From Paenibacillus sp. SC116 (lineage in GTDB: Bacteria; Bacillota; Bacilli; Paenibacillales; Paenibacillaceae): a DNA stretch of 64,000 nt. Made by a program: the position numbers and the translations under genes. The DNA lies in the NCBI RefSeq assembly GCF_024733555.1, contig NZ_JANIOF010000002.1, forward strand, positions 434,001 through 498,000, written 5' to 3'. The notes beneath the pieces were generated by a model, which saw only the letters and a program-made list of their open reading frames with translations, made no database searches and was not told where the DNA came from. Numbering within the stretch: the stretch's first letter is position 1; every line of letters starts with the position of its first letter. Positions 18,029 through 27,894 of the stretch are shown here, piece after piece.

Positions 18029-20038
18029 GTGCTTAATAAATTAGAAGAGTGGAACCGTGGTGCGAAGAAGTGGTTATGGCTTCTTGTCATCATCGGTGTG
18101 ATTGCTTCGTTAGCGGTTACGGTACAGCGCGTACAGACAGAGCAATCATCGAAGCAGGTTGAAGTTGTGATGGACTACCGCGACCTGATTGATATTTCAT
18201 TGTATCAAGTGAATCCAACGGCGTATTTGAATGAGCGATTGGATTTGCTAAAAGAAGCCGGTGTTCAATCCATGGCGGTGTTTGAAAGCTCCTTGCGTGA
18301 GCTTGAGAATGCCAAACGTATTTATTTGTACAATTCAAGTCAGGTAGCTATGCTGCAAGGGAAGCTGCCATCTATGACTGAAAACTTTACTTATGTGCTA
18401 TTCAACAGCGAAGAGGAAGCGAAGCAGCTTGCTCCAATGATCCGCAGCACCTTTACACAGCTTGAGGTTGTTGTCCGCGATTGGAAACTAGAGGGTAAAG
18501 TGGGTCTTGTGCTAGAGACGCCAATGGAGTTTGCGACTTTACAAGCATTGCCGCATGATCCGATGGCATTGGAATTACTTGTGAGCAAAGGATTTGCGAT
18601 TGTGCCTCGTTTGTCTGATTCTATCCCATACGATGCGGAACAGGTAGACAAGCAATTGGAGCAGTTTGCTCAGCTAGGTGTGAAGCGTATCTTGTTCGAT
18701 GGTGAATCGGTAAAAGGATTCACGGATGATGAAGAAAAGAAGAGTTTGGCGAACTTTGCTGAACTTTTGAAGAAGCATCAGATTGGTATTGCAACGATCG
18801 AGGGCTTGAAAGCTCCACAGAAAGGCTTTAACCGATTGGCTTTTTTGATTGACTATAATGTGGTTCGAATCCATTCCATTGGAGAATCAGAGTCTTTCAA
18901 TGAGCCAGAAGTACTTGGTGACCGTATGGCGCTTGCTGTTAAGGATCGCAACATTCGTATGTTCTATTTGAACGCGATGGTGAAGCGTGACGCCAAGAAG
19001 AACATCGTTGTTGATTCTACAGATAATTTGATTCGTTCGATGCAAGAACCAGGCAAAGGCTTGGCTATGATTGCAGAAGATGGATTCTCTTTTGGACAAG
19101 CAACTCCGTTTGAAGTTGTAGATGCTAATTGGCAGCGATATGCAAAAGCGCTTGTCGTTGTGGGAGCTGTAGCGTTAATTGCGCTGCTTCTTTCATATTT
19201 TGTTCCATTTGTGATGCTGCCTGCATTCGTGTTAGGCTTAATAGGAGCCGCTGGCTTGTTTGTACTGAAGAAGTCAGGGTTGCTGGAACAAGCCTTAGCT
19301 CTTGGCGCAGCAATTAGTGCACCGACTATTGCGATGATATTGGCGATACGACGTATCGAGATGTCACCACGAGTTACATCAATTGGCCGCCGTTTAGGCC
19401 TAGCGGTTGCATTGTTCGTACGAACTTCGCTTATATCGCTAATTGCAGTACCTTTCGTCATTGCATTGTTGAATAATATTACTTACAGCCTCGTGCTGAA
19501 TCAATTCCGTGGCGTAAGTTTATTGCATCTTGCACCAATTGCATTGACAGCTTTGTATGTATTCCTATATCGTGGCGAGTCCGTATTCAAAGAAGCTAAG
19601 CGTTGGCTTGCTATGCCAATTACCGTCCTTTGGGTGTTATCTTTAGGTGTAATCGGTGTAATTGGTCTGTATTATTTGTCTCGTACAGGCAATGCGGGTT
19701 CCGTAAGCTCTCTAGAAATGGCATTCCGTACATTCCTTGAAAGTACGTTTGGTGTTCGCCCACGTAACAAAGAATTTTTATTGGCACACCCGATGTTGTT
19801 AGCTGGAGCGTTTATCGCACTCCGTTATCGTTGGGGCTCATTCTTATTTATTATTGCGGTAATTGGGCAATTGTCCATGGTGGATACTTTCGCCCACATT
19901 CATACTCCGGTTATGATTTCGTTGGCGCGTACGCTGCTTGGCATGGGGCTGGGCTTAATTATCGGCGTCATTGCAATGGTAATTTGGACTGTGATAGAAA
20001 GGTGTTGGGAGGCATGGCGTCCGAAGTTCGAACAGTAG
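18029..20038 (+). CDS. DUF5693 family multi-pass membrane protein
   Basis: A 669-residue protein of unknown function. One N-terminal membrane helix (about 15-32) is followed by a large domain of about 330 residues, predicted outside the membrane, with alpha/beta character ('VDKQLEQFAQLGVKRILFDG', 'DRMALAVKDRNIRMFYLNAM'). About eight to nine hydrophobic helices follow from about residue 375. The GTG start has AAGGAGGGAAA upstream. The last 25 bases overlap csaB, so the two are translationally coupled. Location suggests a part in making, flipping or modifying the wall polymer, but no catalytic motif shows which. Confidence 0.8.
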   Translation: MLNKLEEWNRGAKKWLWLLVIIGVIASLAVTVQRVQTEQSSKQVEVVMDYRDLIDISLYQVNPTAYLNERLDLLKEAGVQSMAVFESSLRELENAKRIYLYNSSQVAMLQGKLPSMTENFTYVLFNSEEEAKQLAPMIRSTFTQLEVVVRDWKLEGKVGLVLETPMEFATLQALPHDPMALELLVSKGFAIVPRLSDSIPYDAEQVDKQLEQFAQLGVKRILFDGESVKGFTDDEEKKSLANFAELLKKHQIGIATIEGLKAPQKGFNRLAFLIDYNVVRIHSIGESESFNEPEVLGDRMALAVKDRNIRMFYLNAMVKRDAKKNIVVDSTDNLIRSMQEPGKGLAMIAEDGFSFGQATPFEVVDANWQRYAKALVVVGAVALIALLLSYFVPFVMLPAFVLGLIGAAGLFVLKKSGLLEQALALGAAISAPTIAMILAIRRIEMSPRVTSIGRRLGLAVALFVRTSLISLIAVPFVIALLNNITYSLVLNQFRGVSLLHLAPIALTALYVFLYRGESVFKEAKRWLAMPITVLWVLSLGVIGVIGLYYLSRTGNAGSVSSLEMAFRTFLESTFGVRPRNKEFLLAHPMLLAGAFIALRYRWGSFLFIIAVIGQLSMVDTFAHIHTPVMISLARTLLGMGLGLIIGVIAMVIWTVIERCWEAWRPKFEQ

Positions 20039-21141
20039 TCATTTCTGGCTACTACGGCTTCAATAACAGTGGAGATGAAGCAGTTCTCAACTCGATCCTG
20101 AATGCGTTAGAGCGAGCAGGTCGAGAAGCTGGAATTCGCATTGAACCTGTTGTGTTATCTGGAGATCCTGCTGCTACGACAGCATTGTATGGCGTTCGCG
20201 CTGTACATCGTATGAAGATTGGCGAAGTTAGGCGAGCATTAAAGAACAGTCACGCCCTCATTAGTGGGGGTGGGAGCTTGCTACAAGATGCAACTAGTGC
20301 GAAGACGATTCCTTATTACCTTGGAGTTATTAAACTTGCACAGTGGCTAGGCAAGCCGACATTTATATATGCACAAGGAATTGGACCCGTTCAGCGGAAG
20401 CTGTTCTATCCATTTATCAAAAATGTATTTTCACGTTCTGCATACGTATCTGTGCGTGATGTGGAGTCTGCTGCTTTGTTGGAGAAGATGGGTCTCAATA
20501 AGAGTTCCATTGAAGTCGTGCCTGATCCTGTTATGGGAATGCGACTTCCATCAGGTACACCTCAATCGTCTGGATTTGATGAAGAGGGAAGACCTATTGT
20601 CGGTGTATCCGTTCGATTTTGGAATGAGGATCGTACGGATATGGACCGCATTGCGGAGATGCTGCAACAATGGATGGAACAGCAGCAATTGCATATTCGT
20701 TTCCTTCCGTTTCATGGTCACTCGGATGAGGCAGCATCCCGTTATGTTATGGATCGTCTGAGCAATGTAGACAAACATGGCTCGGCTGTCAGTATCAGTC
20801 CCATATATCCGCATCCTTTGGACATGCTAAAGGAAGTAAGTCGTTGTCGTGTACTTGTTGGTATGAGGTTGCACTCTCTCATTTATGCAGCTTCCCAACA
20901 GGTTCCTGTATTGGGAATATCCTATGATCCTAAGATTGATCAGTTTCTCAATCGCTTAGGTGAGCAGGCGATCGGAACGACTAAGCAGCTTCATCCTCAG
21001 CGTGCGGCAGAACAAGCGTCTTCTGTTTTAAGCAATACGGAAAGATGGCGTGAGCAGCATCAAGAGGTTATTCAGCAACTTATACAAGAAGCAGAGCTAC
21101 CAGCGAAACAAGTGGTACAGTTACTGCGTCAAACGAACTAG
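20014..21141 (+). CDS. csaB: Polysaccharide pyruvyl transferase CsaB
   Basis: Transfers a pyruvate ketal from PEP to N-acetylmannosamine of the secondary cell-wall polymer, creating the ligand for SLH domains. The 375-residue product starts 'MASEVRTVVISGYYGFNNSGDEA', where the G-Y-x-G-x-x-N-x-G-D segment is the family hallmark. It also has 'GGGSLLQDATS' near 85, 'PFHGHSD' near 232 and 'GMRLHSLIYAASQ' near 284. The ATG at 20014 lies inside the end of the DUF5693 gene and follows GGGAGG; a longer open frame upstream is the other frame of that gene. Followed at 8 bp by tagA. SLH proteins lie downstream, so the function fits the context. Confidence 0.95.
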   Translation: MASEVRTVVISGYYGFNNSGDEAVLNSILNALERAGREAGIRIEPVVLSGDPAATTALYGVRAVHRMKIGEVRRALKNSHALISGGGSLLQDATSAKTIPYYLGVIKLAQWLGKPTFIYAQGIGPVQRKLFYPFIKNVFSRSAYVSVRDVESAALLEKMGLNKSSIEVVPDPVMGMRLPSGTPQSSGFDEEGRPIVGVSVRFWNEDRTDMDRIAEMLQQWMEQQQLHIRFLPFHGHSDEAASRYVMDRLSNVDKHGSAVSISPIYPHPLDMLKEVSRCRVLVGMRLHSLIYAASQQVPVLGISYDPKIDQFLNRLGEQAIGTTKQLHPQRAAEQASSVLSNTERWREQHQEVIQQLIQEAELPAKQVVQLLRQTN

Positions 21142-21149
21142 GTGATATA

Positions 21150-21905
21150 ATGAACCCGACAAGGGATTATGCAACAGTCTCAATATATGGTGTGCCATTT
21201 TCTAAAATGACGATGAAGGAAACTGTCGACTGGATGGCTTCTGCTATTGCAGATCGAAGACCTACTCATGTCATTACTGCGAATCCGATTATTTTGATGA
21301 ATGCGATTGAAAATGAGCATCATATGCGGATTATGGAGCAAGCGGATATTATTGTGGCTGACGGAACGGGTATCGTATGGGCAGCTGATTACATCGGAGA
21401 TCCTTTGCAAGAGCGGGTTACAGGATTTGATCTGCTTTATGAATTGATGAAGGTGGGTAATGACGAGGGCTGGAAAGTATATATGCTTGGAGCAGCTCCG
21501 GAAGTTGTCGAGGCAGCTGCCAATCGATTGAAGGAATTGTATCCAGGTGTGCAGATCGTTGGATGCCGTGATGGATTCTTTACTGAAAAGGAAGATGAAG
21601 CCGTTATTAACGAAATTGTACAAGCTCAGCCTGATTTGCTATTTGTCGCTAGGGGAGCTGAAACTCAGGAGCCGTGGATTGCCCGCTATCGGGAACAGTT
21701 GAATGTTCCGATTATGATGGGCGTCGGCGGAAGCTTCGATGTTATCTCTGGAAAGTTGAAACGAGCTCCGAAATGGATGCGTTCTTTACGTCTAGAATGG
21801 TTCTATCGCTTGATTAAAGAACCTTGGCGCTTCAAGCGGATGCTTGCGCTTCCTAGATTTGTGTGGAAAGTGGTGCGAGACAAAGGAAAGGTGAAGAAAA
21901 AGTAA
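21150..21905 (+). CDS. tagA: WecG/TagA/CpsF family N-acetylmannosaminyltransferase
   Basis: Adds ManNAc (or a related sugar) to the undecaprenyl-PP-GlcNAc made by TagO, the second step of wall-polymer linkage-unit synthesis. The 251-residue product has 'THVITANPIILMNAIEN' near 31, the catalytic-aspartate motif 'IIVADGTGIVWAA' near 66 and 'GVGGSFDVISGKLKRAPKWMR' near 190. The C-terminal basic tail fits the membrane-binding appendage of TagA. Context (csaB before, tagO after) points to the pyruvylated wall polymer rather than classical teichoic acid. Confidence 0.93.
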   Translation: MNPTRDYATVSIYGVPFSKMTMKETVDWMASAIADRRPTHVITANPIILMNAIENEHHMRIMEQADIIVADGTGIVWAADYIGDPLQERVTGFDLLYELMKVGNDEGWKVYMLGAAPEVVEAAANRLKELYPGVQIVGCRDGFFTEKEDEAVINEIVQAQPDLLFVARGAETQEPWIARYREQLNVPIMMGVGGSFDVISGKLKRAPKWMRSLRLEWFYRLIKEPWRFKRMLALPRFVWKVVRDKGKVKKK

Positions 21906-22022
21906 TGAATTCGCCTATAAGCTCACGATATCGCCTATTTTCCTGCTGATTTGGGCGCTGGTGTTTCCATTTCGAACGGAGTATAATTCAATCCGGAGTC
22001 AAATGGAGGTTGATAATAACCG

Positions 22023-23150
22023 ATGGTAACCGTATATGTACTTGGTGGGCTGCTGGCATTGCTTTTAGCCACTGGCTTAACACCGTTAGTTAAAGCTTTT
22101 GCTATTAAGATCGGAGCAGTTGATGTACCTAATGCTCGAAAAGTACACACTCGGATTATGCCTCGCATGGGTGGACTCGGCATTTTTGGTGCATTTGTAA
22201 TATCGCTGTTAGGCTTAATGGTTGTTGCACCTGACCTATTGTTATCTACTGAGCGAGACAGCAACCTCGTATGGGGACTTTTAGCTGGTGGCTCAATTAT
22301 CGTATTGATTGGAGCATTGGACGACCTTTATGAGTTGTCTGCTAAGGTTAAGCTCCTTGGACAAATTATTGCAGCATGTGTAGTTGTATTTGGATTCGAC
22401 CTAACGGTCAACTTCGTAAATGTACCTTTCGGCAATCAATATTTGTCTATTGATGACTGGATTGCGATTCCACTGACTATCTTCTGGATTGTTGGTGTGA
22501 CGAATGCAATCAACTTGATTGACGGATTGGACGGGCTTGCTGCTGGCGTATCTGGTATTTCTATTGCTACGCTGCTTGTGATGGCCGTATTTATGGGTAA
22601 TCCAGTAGTCATTCTATTATGTGCGTTGTTACTAGGCAGTATTATTGGATTTTTGTTCTTTAATTTTCATCCGGCCCGCATATTTATGGGGGACTCGGGT
22701 TCACTATTTTTAGGTTTTAGTCTCGCGGTCTTATCTATGCTAGGATTCAAGCAAGTTGCAATCGTATCTTTCGTTACACCGCTTCTTATTATTGGAGTGC
22801 CATTATCTGATACGTTCTTTGCCATCGTTCGTCGTTGGCTGCAAAAGAAGCCAATCTTTGCTCCTGACAAAGGCCACTTACATCATTGTTTGCGAGAGCT
22901 TGGCTTTAGTCATCGTAAGACAGTACTCATCATTTATGCTATTGCAACGTTCTTCGGTATTCTTGCTATCGTGCAGTCGGTTGCCGCTTCGCATCATGCG
23001 AACTGGGTTACTTTTGTAGTAATCTGTATTCTGCTTGTTGCTTTGCAATTGGGAGCTGAAGTCATCGGTATTGTAAGTAAAAAACGAAGACCAATGCTGG
23101 ATATGCTTCATCGTATTCGCGTCAAAGTTGAGTCGCGTTCAGATTCATAA
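22023..23150 (+). CDS. tagO: Undecaprenyl-phosphate GlcNAc-1-phosphate transferase (TagO/WecA family)
   Basis: Polytopic membrane enzyme that starts polymer synthesis by moving GlcNAc-1-P from UDP-GlcNAc to undecaprenyl phosphate. The 375-residue product has about 10-11 helices and all family motifs: the Asp-Asp pair in 'GALDDLYEL' near 98, 'NAINLIDGLDGLAAG' near 161, 'PARIFMGDSGSLFLGF' near 217 and the histidine cluster 'KGHLHHCLRELG' near 280. GGAGG lies about 12 bp before the ATG. tagO is also near degSU in B. subtilis, so its placement is conserved even though the SLH genes between are not. Confidence 0.94.
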   Translation: MVTVYVLGGLLALLLATGLTPLVKAFAIKIGAVDVPNARKVHTRIMPRMGGLGIFGAFVISLLGLMVVAPDLLLSTERDSNLVWGLLAGGSIIVLIGALDDLYELSAKVKLLGQIIAACVVVFGFDLTVNFVNVPFGNQYLSIDDWIAIPLTIFWIVGVTNAINLIDGLDGLAAGVSGISIATLLVMAVFMGNPVVILLCALLLGSIIGFLFFNFHPARIFMGDSGSLFLGFSLAVLSMLGFKQVAIVSFVTPLLIIGVPLSDTFFAIVRRWLQKKPIFAPDKGHLHHCLRELGFSHRKTVLIIYAIATFFGILAIVQSVAASHHANWVTFVVICILLVALQLGAEVIGIVSKKRRPMLDMLHRIRVKVESRSDS

Positions 23151-23161
23151 ACATTAAGTAC

Positions 23162-23201
23162 AACCTCCTTTCCTAGCGAACTGCTAGGGGGAGGTTTTTT
23201 T
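23162..23201 (+). terminator. Intrinsic terminator of the csaB-tagA-tagO unit
   Basis: AACCTCC with CCTAGC pairs with GCTAGG and GGAGGTT around a GAACT loop, then eight T. It separates polymer genes from the SLH gene. Confidence 0.85.
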
Positions 23202-23227
23202 GTGTTATCTGTCGCTTTTTGTAATCG

Positions 23228-23259
23228 ATTTACATGATAATCTAAACATTTACATGTTT
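23228..23259 (+). promoter_or_regulatory. Direct repeats and palindrome upstream of the C-terminal-SLH gene
   Basis: ATTTACATG occurs at 23228-23236 and 23248-23256, exactly 20 bp (two helical turns) apart. The second copy sits in a perfect AAACAT-TTAC-ATGTTT palindrome (23244-23259). The layout is that of a regulator binding site; the regulator is unknown. Confidence 0.45.
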
Positions 23260-23307
23260 CTAACCGATAACATGAGTACACAAATTATTAGGTAAGGAGC
23301 GAAGATA

Positions 23308-26300
23308 ATGATAGCACTAAGGAAGACACCCGCTTTGAAGAAATGCTTAGCGATCATGCTGACATTAGCCCTTCTCATTACGATGGTGCCACTGCCATTT
23401 GGTTCGGTAGCTCAAGCTGCGGGCGGGGGATTTTTCGTATTCCCAAATGAGCAATATGACGCAAAAAGTGCTAGGGTTACTAGCGATGAACGTATTACTT
23501 TGGATGGCTCTATTAACGGTGTGGGCGCAAAGGGAATCTCATATACTGTGCAACAAATTACGATGACACCTGACGATAAAGAACATGTTGTAGCTTCTCG
23601 CGAGGAGCAGACAGCAAATATAATAATCAACGGAACCAACTTGAAAGTATTTAACCTTCAATTGTTCTCTGGTTTGAACCGCATTACGTTCAAGGGTTTG
23701 CAGGGCTCCACGGAAGTGTACGATTCGATCTACGTTGAATATCGTAACGGACCGACCTTGACTGATTTGCAAGTATCTTTGAATGGTGCGCGTCAAGAAT
23801 TGAAAGAAATCGGAACGACTATTGTTAAATCAACAACGCCTACTAATAAAGATTCAGCTTCTGTAAGTATTACTGGTAAAGCAAAAAATGCTGAAAAAGT
23901 TCAAGTTGTCGTTAATAACAATAGCTGGACATTTAACGTTTCTAAAAATAACAATTGGGAGTTCTTTGCTTCACCAATTGTACTTAACAAGGGTAAGAAC
24001 CTAGTTAAAATTCGTGCGATCAATGGCACCCAAACGGTAGAGACAGTACGTGAGGTTGCACTTTACAACAACACAGTTACGTTCTACGATGTGCATTTTA
24101 AAAATGGCTCTGACAAGGTTGATCTATCGACGAATCCTACGTTGAATAAGCCGACCGATATGATTATCTATGGTAAAGCGATTATTCCTATTGCAAAGGG
24201 AACAACGAATCCTGCTATTAACATTGAATACTCTTTAACAGGATTGCCTAGTGTTATGAAGGCGACTTACATGAATGAACAAATTATCGATGACTATGTC
24301 CTTGTTGATTTTGAAGTTCGTGAAGGTAACCACTTAAATGGACAACTAGATAAGTTGATGCAATTAGAATTAGTTGGAACGAACCTTTCTACCGGCTTCA
24401 AAGATAGAAGCACAGTAATGGGCTTTACACTGACAGCGGCAGACAAGCCGATTATTCATGATATTCGTTATCTTAGTAACTACCGTCCAGGTATGGCGGA
24501 AAGTGATATTTTAAACCTGTCAGGAACTAAGCTTGATAAAGCGGAGATGTCTTCATTACCTACCGCAATAGAATTCCTGGTTGCTAATTACGGTACTCAA
24601 GAAATAGAAATCACGGGAATTAAGGACTACGCTGATAAGGCCCTGGACGCTGCTCAGGTTGCGAAAGCAAAACTAACTAATAAAATAGTCGGTGGAACTG
24701 TAGTTGAGAACATTAATGGTGTACCTACGACGTTGACGCGCGTTATTTATACGTTAGATGCGTTGCCGATTAGCGGTAAACAGAAAATTGAGTTTAAAAT
24801 TAACGGTTCAACTACGCCATATTTTGCAACAGTAACGTTGCTGTATGGACCATTTGTGAAATTTGATTCCGTTTACGATGGAATGCAAATTAAATTTGAC
24901 ACAACTACTGGACAACTAAAAGATATTATTACTGAAAATAAACATTTTAAGCTCTTGGAAGGTACATTGTTGAACGTAGCTGATACAAGTTCAATTGAAT
25001 ATTCCGATGCTACAAAACGTAATGTTTATATGTATTTAAATAATACAGAATTAAAGTTGGAGCAAGTACCTGGTAAGGATAAAACAAAATTTAGGCTTGC
25101 TAATGATAATGCAACTCCCAAGGATAATATTAGTAAAGCAGCAGATGCGTTATTTATCGGAGAGAACAAAATAAAATTTGTATATCGTACAAAAGAAGCG
25201 ATTTACGAAAAAGTAACGACGGTTACTATTATTCCGCTTAACATTCCAGTAATCCCAGCGCCGGATACAGATGGTGTATTCCCTTATAGTGTTACACAAG
25301 GAGCGATTATACCAAAGCCGAATAATGACAAGTTCGAGAAAAAGGGCGGCATTTACTACACTCGCGAGAGTAAGATGAATGTTTATGGAACTTTTGACTT
25401 CTATGACTTAGGCCGAACAGAAGCAGAAATAAAATCAGCAATCTCCAATCTTCGTCTTCTTGGAGCAGGAAATGTAAAAAATTCTGATAAGTATAAAATT
25501 GTGATTACTTCACCGAATTTAAATAAGAAGCTCTCTTGGACATTGAGTGACAAGTTCACGGCAGTTCAGAATGGGCAAATATTGTATGAAGATACAGATG
25601 GAGCATCTGTTGACGGACTAACAGTTCAATATAATGCTGATTTGCAAAGTTTTGCTTTTAAAATTTCTAATATGGACATTCCACTAGACGGTAGTCCTGT
25701 TGTATTGAATATCGCTGTTTACAATAACGGTGAGAGTGGTCCGCGAGCTACTGCTCGTTTGGAAGTTGTGCCAATTAATGTGCCATACATGGTTGTTCAA
25801 CCTGTTGATCAAATTCGTGTAATCAATCAGAACTTCTTGGAAGTGGTTATTCATTCTCCAGGTGCTGATAAGGTAGTAATTAATAAAATTGAAGCAAAAA
25901 GACAAAAGTATGACCGCTTCTATGATGGTAGTATCGTATATGAAGATGCATTCCGTACGGTTGTAACGGGATTAAAGCCAAATCGCGAAAATAAAATTGA
26001 GTTTACGATTACACGCGGTGATGACGTAGAGAAGGCTCATTTTAATGTTAAATATGTACCGACAACCATTCCGGGTGCACAGTACATGGAAACAATGAAA
26101 TCTTCTCACAAAGCATTTGATAATAACTTGCGTCTTTCTTTCCCGAAGGGGACATCACTTATACGTCGTGATGCTAATAAATCAGAAGAATTTAAACATC
26201 AAGTGTACTCTGGTAATCAGATGTTGTTCTCGATTGCTAACCCAGAGAATGGTCGTGTGAATCAATATGACTTTGAAGCAGATAAGCTTCCAGCTAACTT

Positions 26301-27354
26301 TGACTTGGAAATGAACCAAGCAGGGAACGTTTTCCGAGGCAGCTTCCCAGAAAGCTTCATCAAAGCTAGCCCAGTTTACTGGATTGATCCAGGATTAGCT
26401 GATGATCTGATGACGAAGGCTGAGTACGATCCGATTGCTTTTGGTAATGATCCATATCAATTCCCGAATGCGCCTGTGGGCATGTTCTATAATCGTACAA
26501 TGGATCGTGAACTTGTTCCTTCTAAAGAAGGAAAGCTCACACTATCTTACGACAAAAACATGGCACAAGAAGGCGGTAAGCTTGTTACCGTATTCCGTTT
26601 CGATCCAGAATTAAAGCAATGGGAAAATATCGGTGGTGTCGTGGATGACAAAAAACGCACCATTACAGTGCCATTCCGCAAATTTGGTTACTATGTAGTA
26701 GCTAAGTTAGGTTCATCCTACAACGATGTTGTGCAGCATCCATATGCACGTAACTATGTCGAGTCTGTACTTGGTAAAGGGGTTATGAATCCTGAACAGC
26801 CTCTAAGCTCATTTGGAACAGACATGTATGTAAGTCGTGCTGAGTTTACACGTATGATTGTTAAAGCACTTGATTTGCCGCTTAATTATGAAGGACCTCG
26901 TCATTTCGATGATGCGGATTGGCCATCTGATCAAGACTTGAGCCAAGTTAATATAGCAGGCCTATGGGATTTCCGATACATTGAAACAGCAGCACGAGAA
27001 GGTATTGTGCGAGGTATTTCTCCAAATGTATTTGGTGTAGATTCCAACTTAACTCGTCAAGATGCATCGGTAATGATCGCGAAAGCGATGAACTTGAAAA
27101 TGGAGACGGATCGCAGTAAAATTCGCAAAGATCTGTTGAAGTTCTTTAAGGACGCAGACAAGATTGATTATTACGCTCAGCCGGCCGTATTAGCAATTGC
27201 TAAGAAAGGCTTGATCGAAGGTATGCCGATCGATCCTTCTGATCCAGAGAAGGGCTTTGTGTTTAATCCAGAAGCTAACATGCTTCGTGGAGATGCAGCT
27301 GTAATTATTGCACGTGTCATGATCGATTTGAAAAAGCTACCTAAGATGTCTTGA
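23308..27354 (+). CDS. Surface protein with C-terminal SLH domains (SlhA-like)
   Basis: Secreted cell-surface protein of 1348 residues. The signal peptide is 'RKTPALKKCLAIMLTLALLI' onward with probable cleavage after the AQAA near residue 38. The long middle has several Ig-like beta modules with no catalytic motif I recognise. Three SLH domains occupy the last 200 residues, marked by 'YVSRAEFTRMIVKALDL', 'NLTRQDASVMIAKAMNL' and 'MLRGDAAVIIARVMIDL'. They would bind the pyruvylated polymer made by the genes just upstream. Paenibacillus alvei has a similar protein, SlhA, with three C-terminal SLH domains and a role in swarming and biofilm formation; that link is by architecture and size only. 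The ATG follows AAGGAG. Confidence 0.85.
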   Translation: MIALRKTPALKKCLAIMLTLALLITMVPLPFGSVAQAAGGGFFVFPNEQYDAKSARVTSDERITLDGSINGVGAKGISYTVQQITMTPDDKEHVVASREEQTANIIINGTNLKVFNLQLFSGLNRITFKGLQGSTEVYDSIYVEYRNGPTLTDLQVSLNGARQELKEIGTTIVKSTTPTNKDSASVSITGKAKNAEKVQVVVNNNSWTFNVSKNNNWEFFASPIVLNKGKNLVKIRAINGTQTVETVREVALYNNTVTFYDVHFKNGSDKVDLSTNPTLNKPTDMIIYGKAIIPIAKGTTNPAINIEYSLTGLPSVMKATYMNEQIIDDYVLVDFEVREGNHLNGQLDKLMQLELVGTNLSTGFKDRSTVMGFTLTAADKPIIHDIRYLSNYRPGMAESDILNLSGTKLDKAEMSSLPTAIEFLVANYGTQEIEITGIKDYADKALDAAQVAKAKLTNKIVGGTVVENINGVPTTLTRVIYTLDALPISGKQKIEFKINGSTTPYFATVTLLYGPFVKFDSVYDGMQIKFDTTTGQLKDIITENKHFKLLEGTLLNVADTSSIEYSDATKRNVYMYLNNTELKLEQVPGKDKTKFRLANDNATPKDNISKAADALFIGENKIKFVYRTKEAIYEKVTTVTIIPLNIPVIPAPDTDGVFPYSVTQGAIIPKPNNDKFEKKGGIYYTRESKMNVYGTFDFYDLGRTEAEIKSAISNLRLLGAGNVKNSDKYKIVITSPNLNKKLSWTLSDKFTAVQNGQILYEDTDGASVDGLTVQYNADLQSFAFKISNMDIPLDGSPVVLNIAVYNNGESGPRATARLEVVPINVPYMVVQPVDQIRVINQNFLEVVIHSPGADKVVINKIEAKRQKYDRFYDGSIVYEDAFRTVVTGLKPNRENKIEFTITRGDDVEKAHFNVKYVPTTIPGAQYMETMKSSHKAFDNNLRLSFPKGTSLIRRDANKSEEFKHQVYSGNQMLFSIANPENGRVNQYDFEADKLPANFDLEMNQAGNVFRGSFPESFIKASPVYWIDPGLADDLMTKAEYDPIAFGNDPYQFPNAPVGMFYNRTMDRELVPSKEGKLTLSYDKNMAQEGGKLVTVFRFDPELKQWENIGGVVDDKKRTITVPFRKFGYYVVAKLGSSYNDVVQHPYARNYVESVLGKGVMNPEQPLSSFGTDMYVSRAEFTRMIVKALDLPLNYEGPRHFDDADWPSDQDLSQVNIAGLWDFRYIETAAREGIVRGISPNVFGVDSNLTRQDASVMIAKAMNLKMETDRSKIRKDLLKFFKDADKIDYYAQPAVLAIAKKGLIEGMPIDPSDPEKGFVFNPEANMLRGDAAVIIARVMIDLKKLPKMS

Positions 27355-27422
27355 TCGATCGATCGTAGTGGTTTTAAGTATTTTGCTTTCAATCATTAAT
27401 GATGATAATTCAATGGAGAGTG

Positions 27423-27457
27423 TCGAGGTAGTTAGTTTCTACCTCGATTTCTCTTTT
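27423..27457 (+). terminator. Intrinsic terminator of the SlhA-like gene
   Basis: Perfect 9-bp stem TCGAGGTAG/CTACCTCGA, 7-nt loop, then TTTCTCTTTT. Confidence 0.75.
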
Positions 27458-27736
27458 AGAATTGATAAAGTAATCTTAGTTTACTTAACTATTAATTAAA
27501 TTAATAATTGCTATGGTTTATTATGTAATTTATCGCTACTGAAAAGTCATGTGATATTGCATATATCTTGCTTGTACACTGATTCAAAGAGACGGTTTAT
27601 TCTTATGAGTTTTGAAAAAGAAAAAGTTTTTTTGCTCTAGCCGCAACTTTTTTGCAACTAGCGCGTTTAATTACATGAAGTCGAAAAACAAGCGGAAATA
27701 ATTTATTAGTCTTCCCTGTTTTTCACAAAAATATGC

Positions 27737-27765
27737 TTTACGCTAGGCTTTGGTACATGTATAAT
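27737..27765 (+). promoter_or_regulatory. Sigma-A promoter of the S-layer gene
   Basis: TTTACG, 17-bp spacer, TATAAT. The strong -10 and ideal spacing fit a highly expressed gene. A leader of about 200 nt would follow. Confidence 0.65.
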
Positions 27766-27894
27766 GTCTAGAGTGGAAGAATTATCTCTATTTAATCCCA
27801 ATTCGATTACGAGTTTCTGTGGCATGACTCATGTTACAGACTTCATTTTTTATAAACCATTTCGCTCTACTTATAGGAAGGGGGTGAATCGGCG

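Noticed and set aside
19831-20013. Upstream part of the csaB frame inside DUF5693
   Set aside because: It encodes no family sequence and has no ribosome site; csaB starts at 20014 after GGGAGG.
27352-27366. GATCGATCGATCG run after the SlhA-like gene
   Set aside because: Very short, no stem or T-run, no known function; probably chance.
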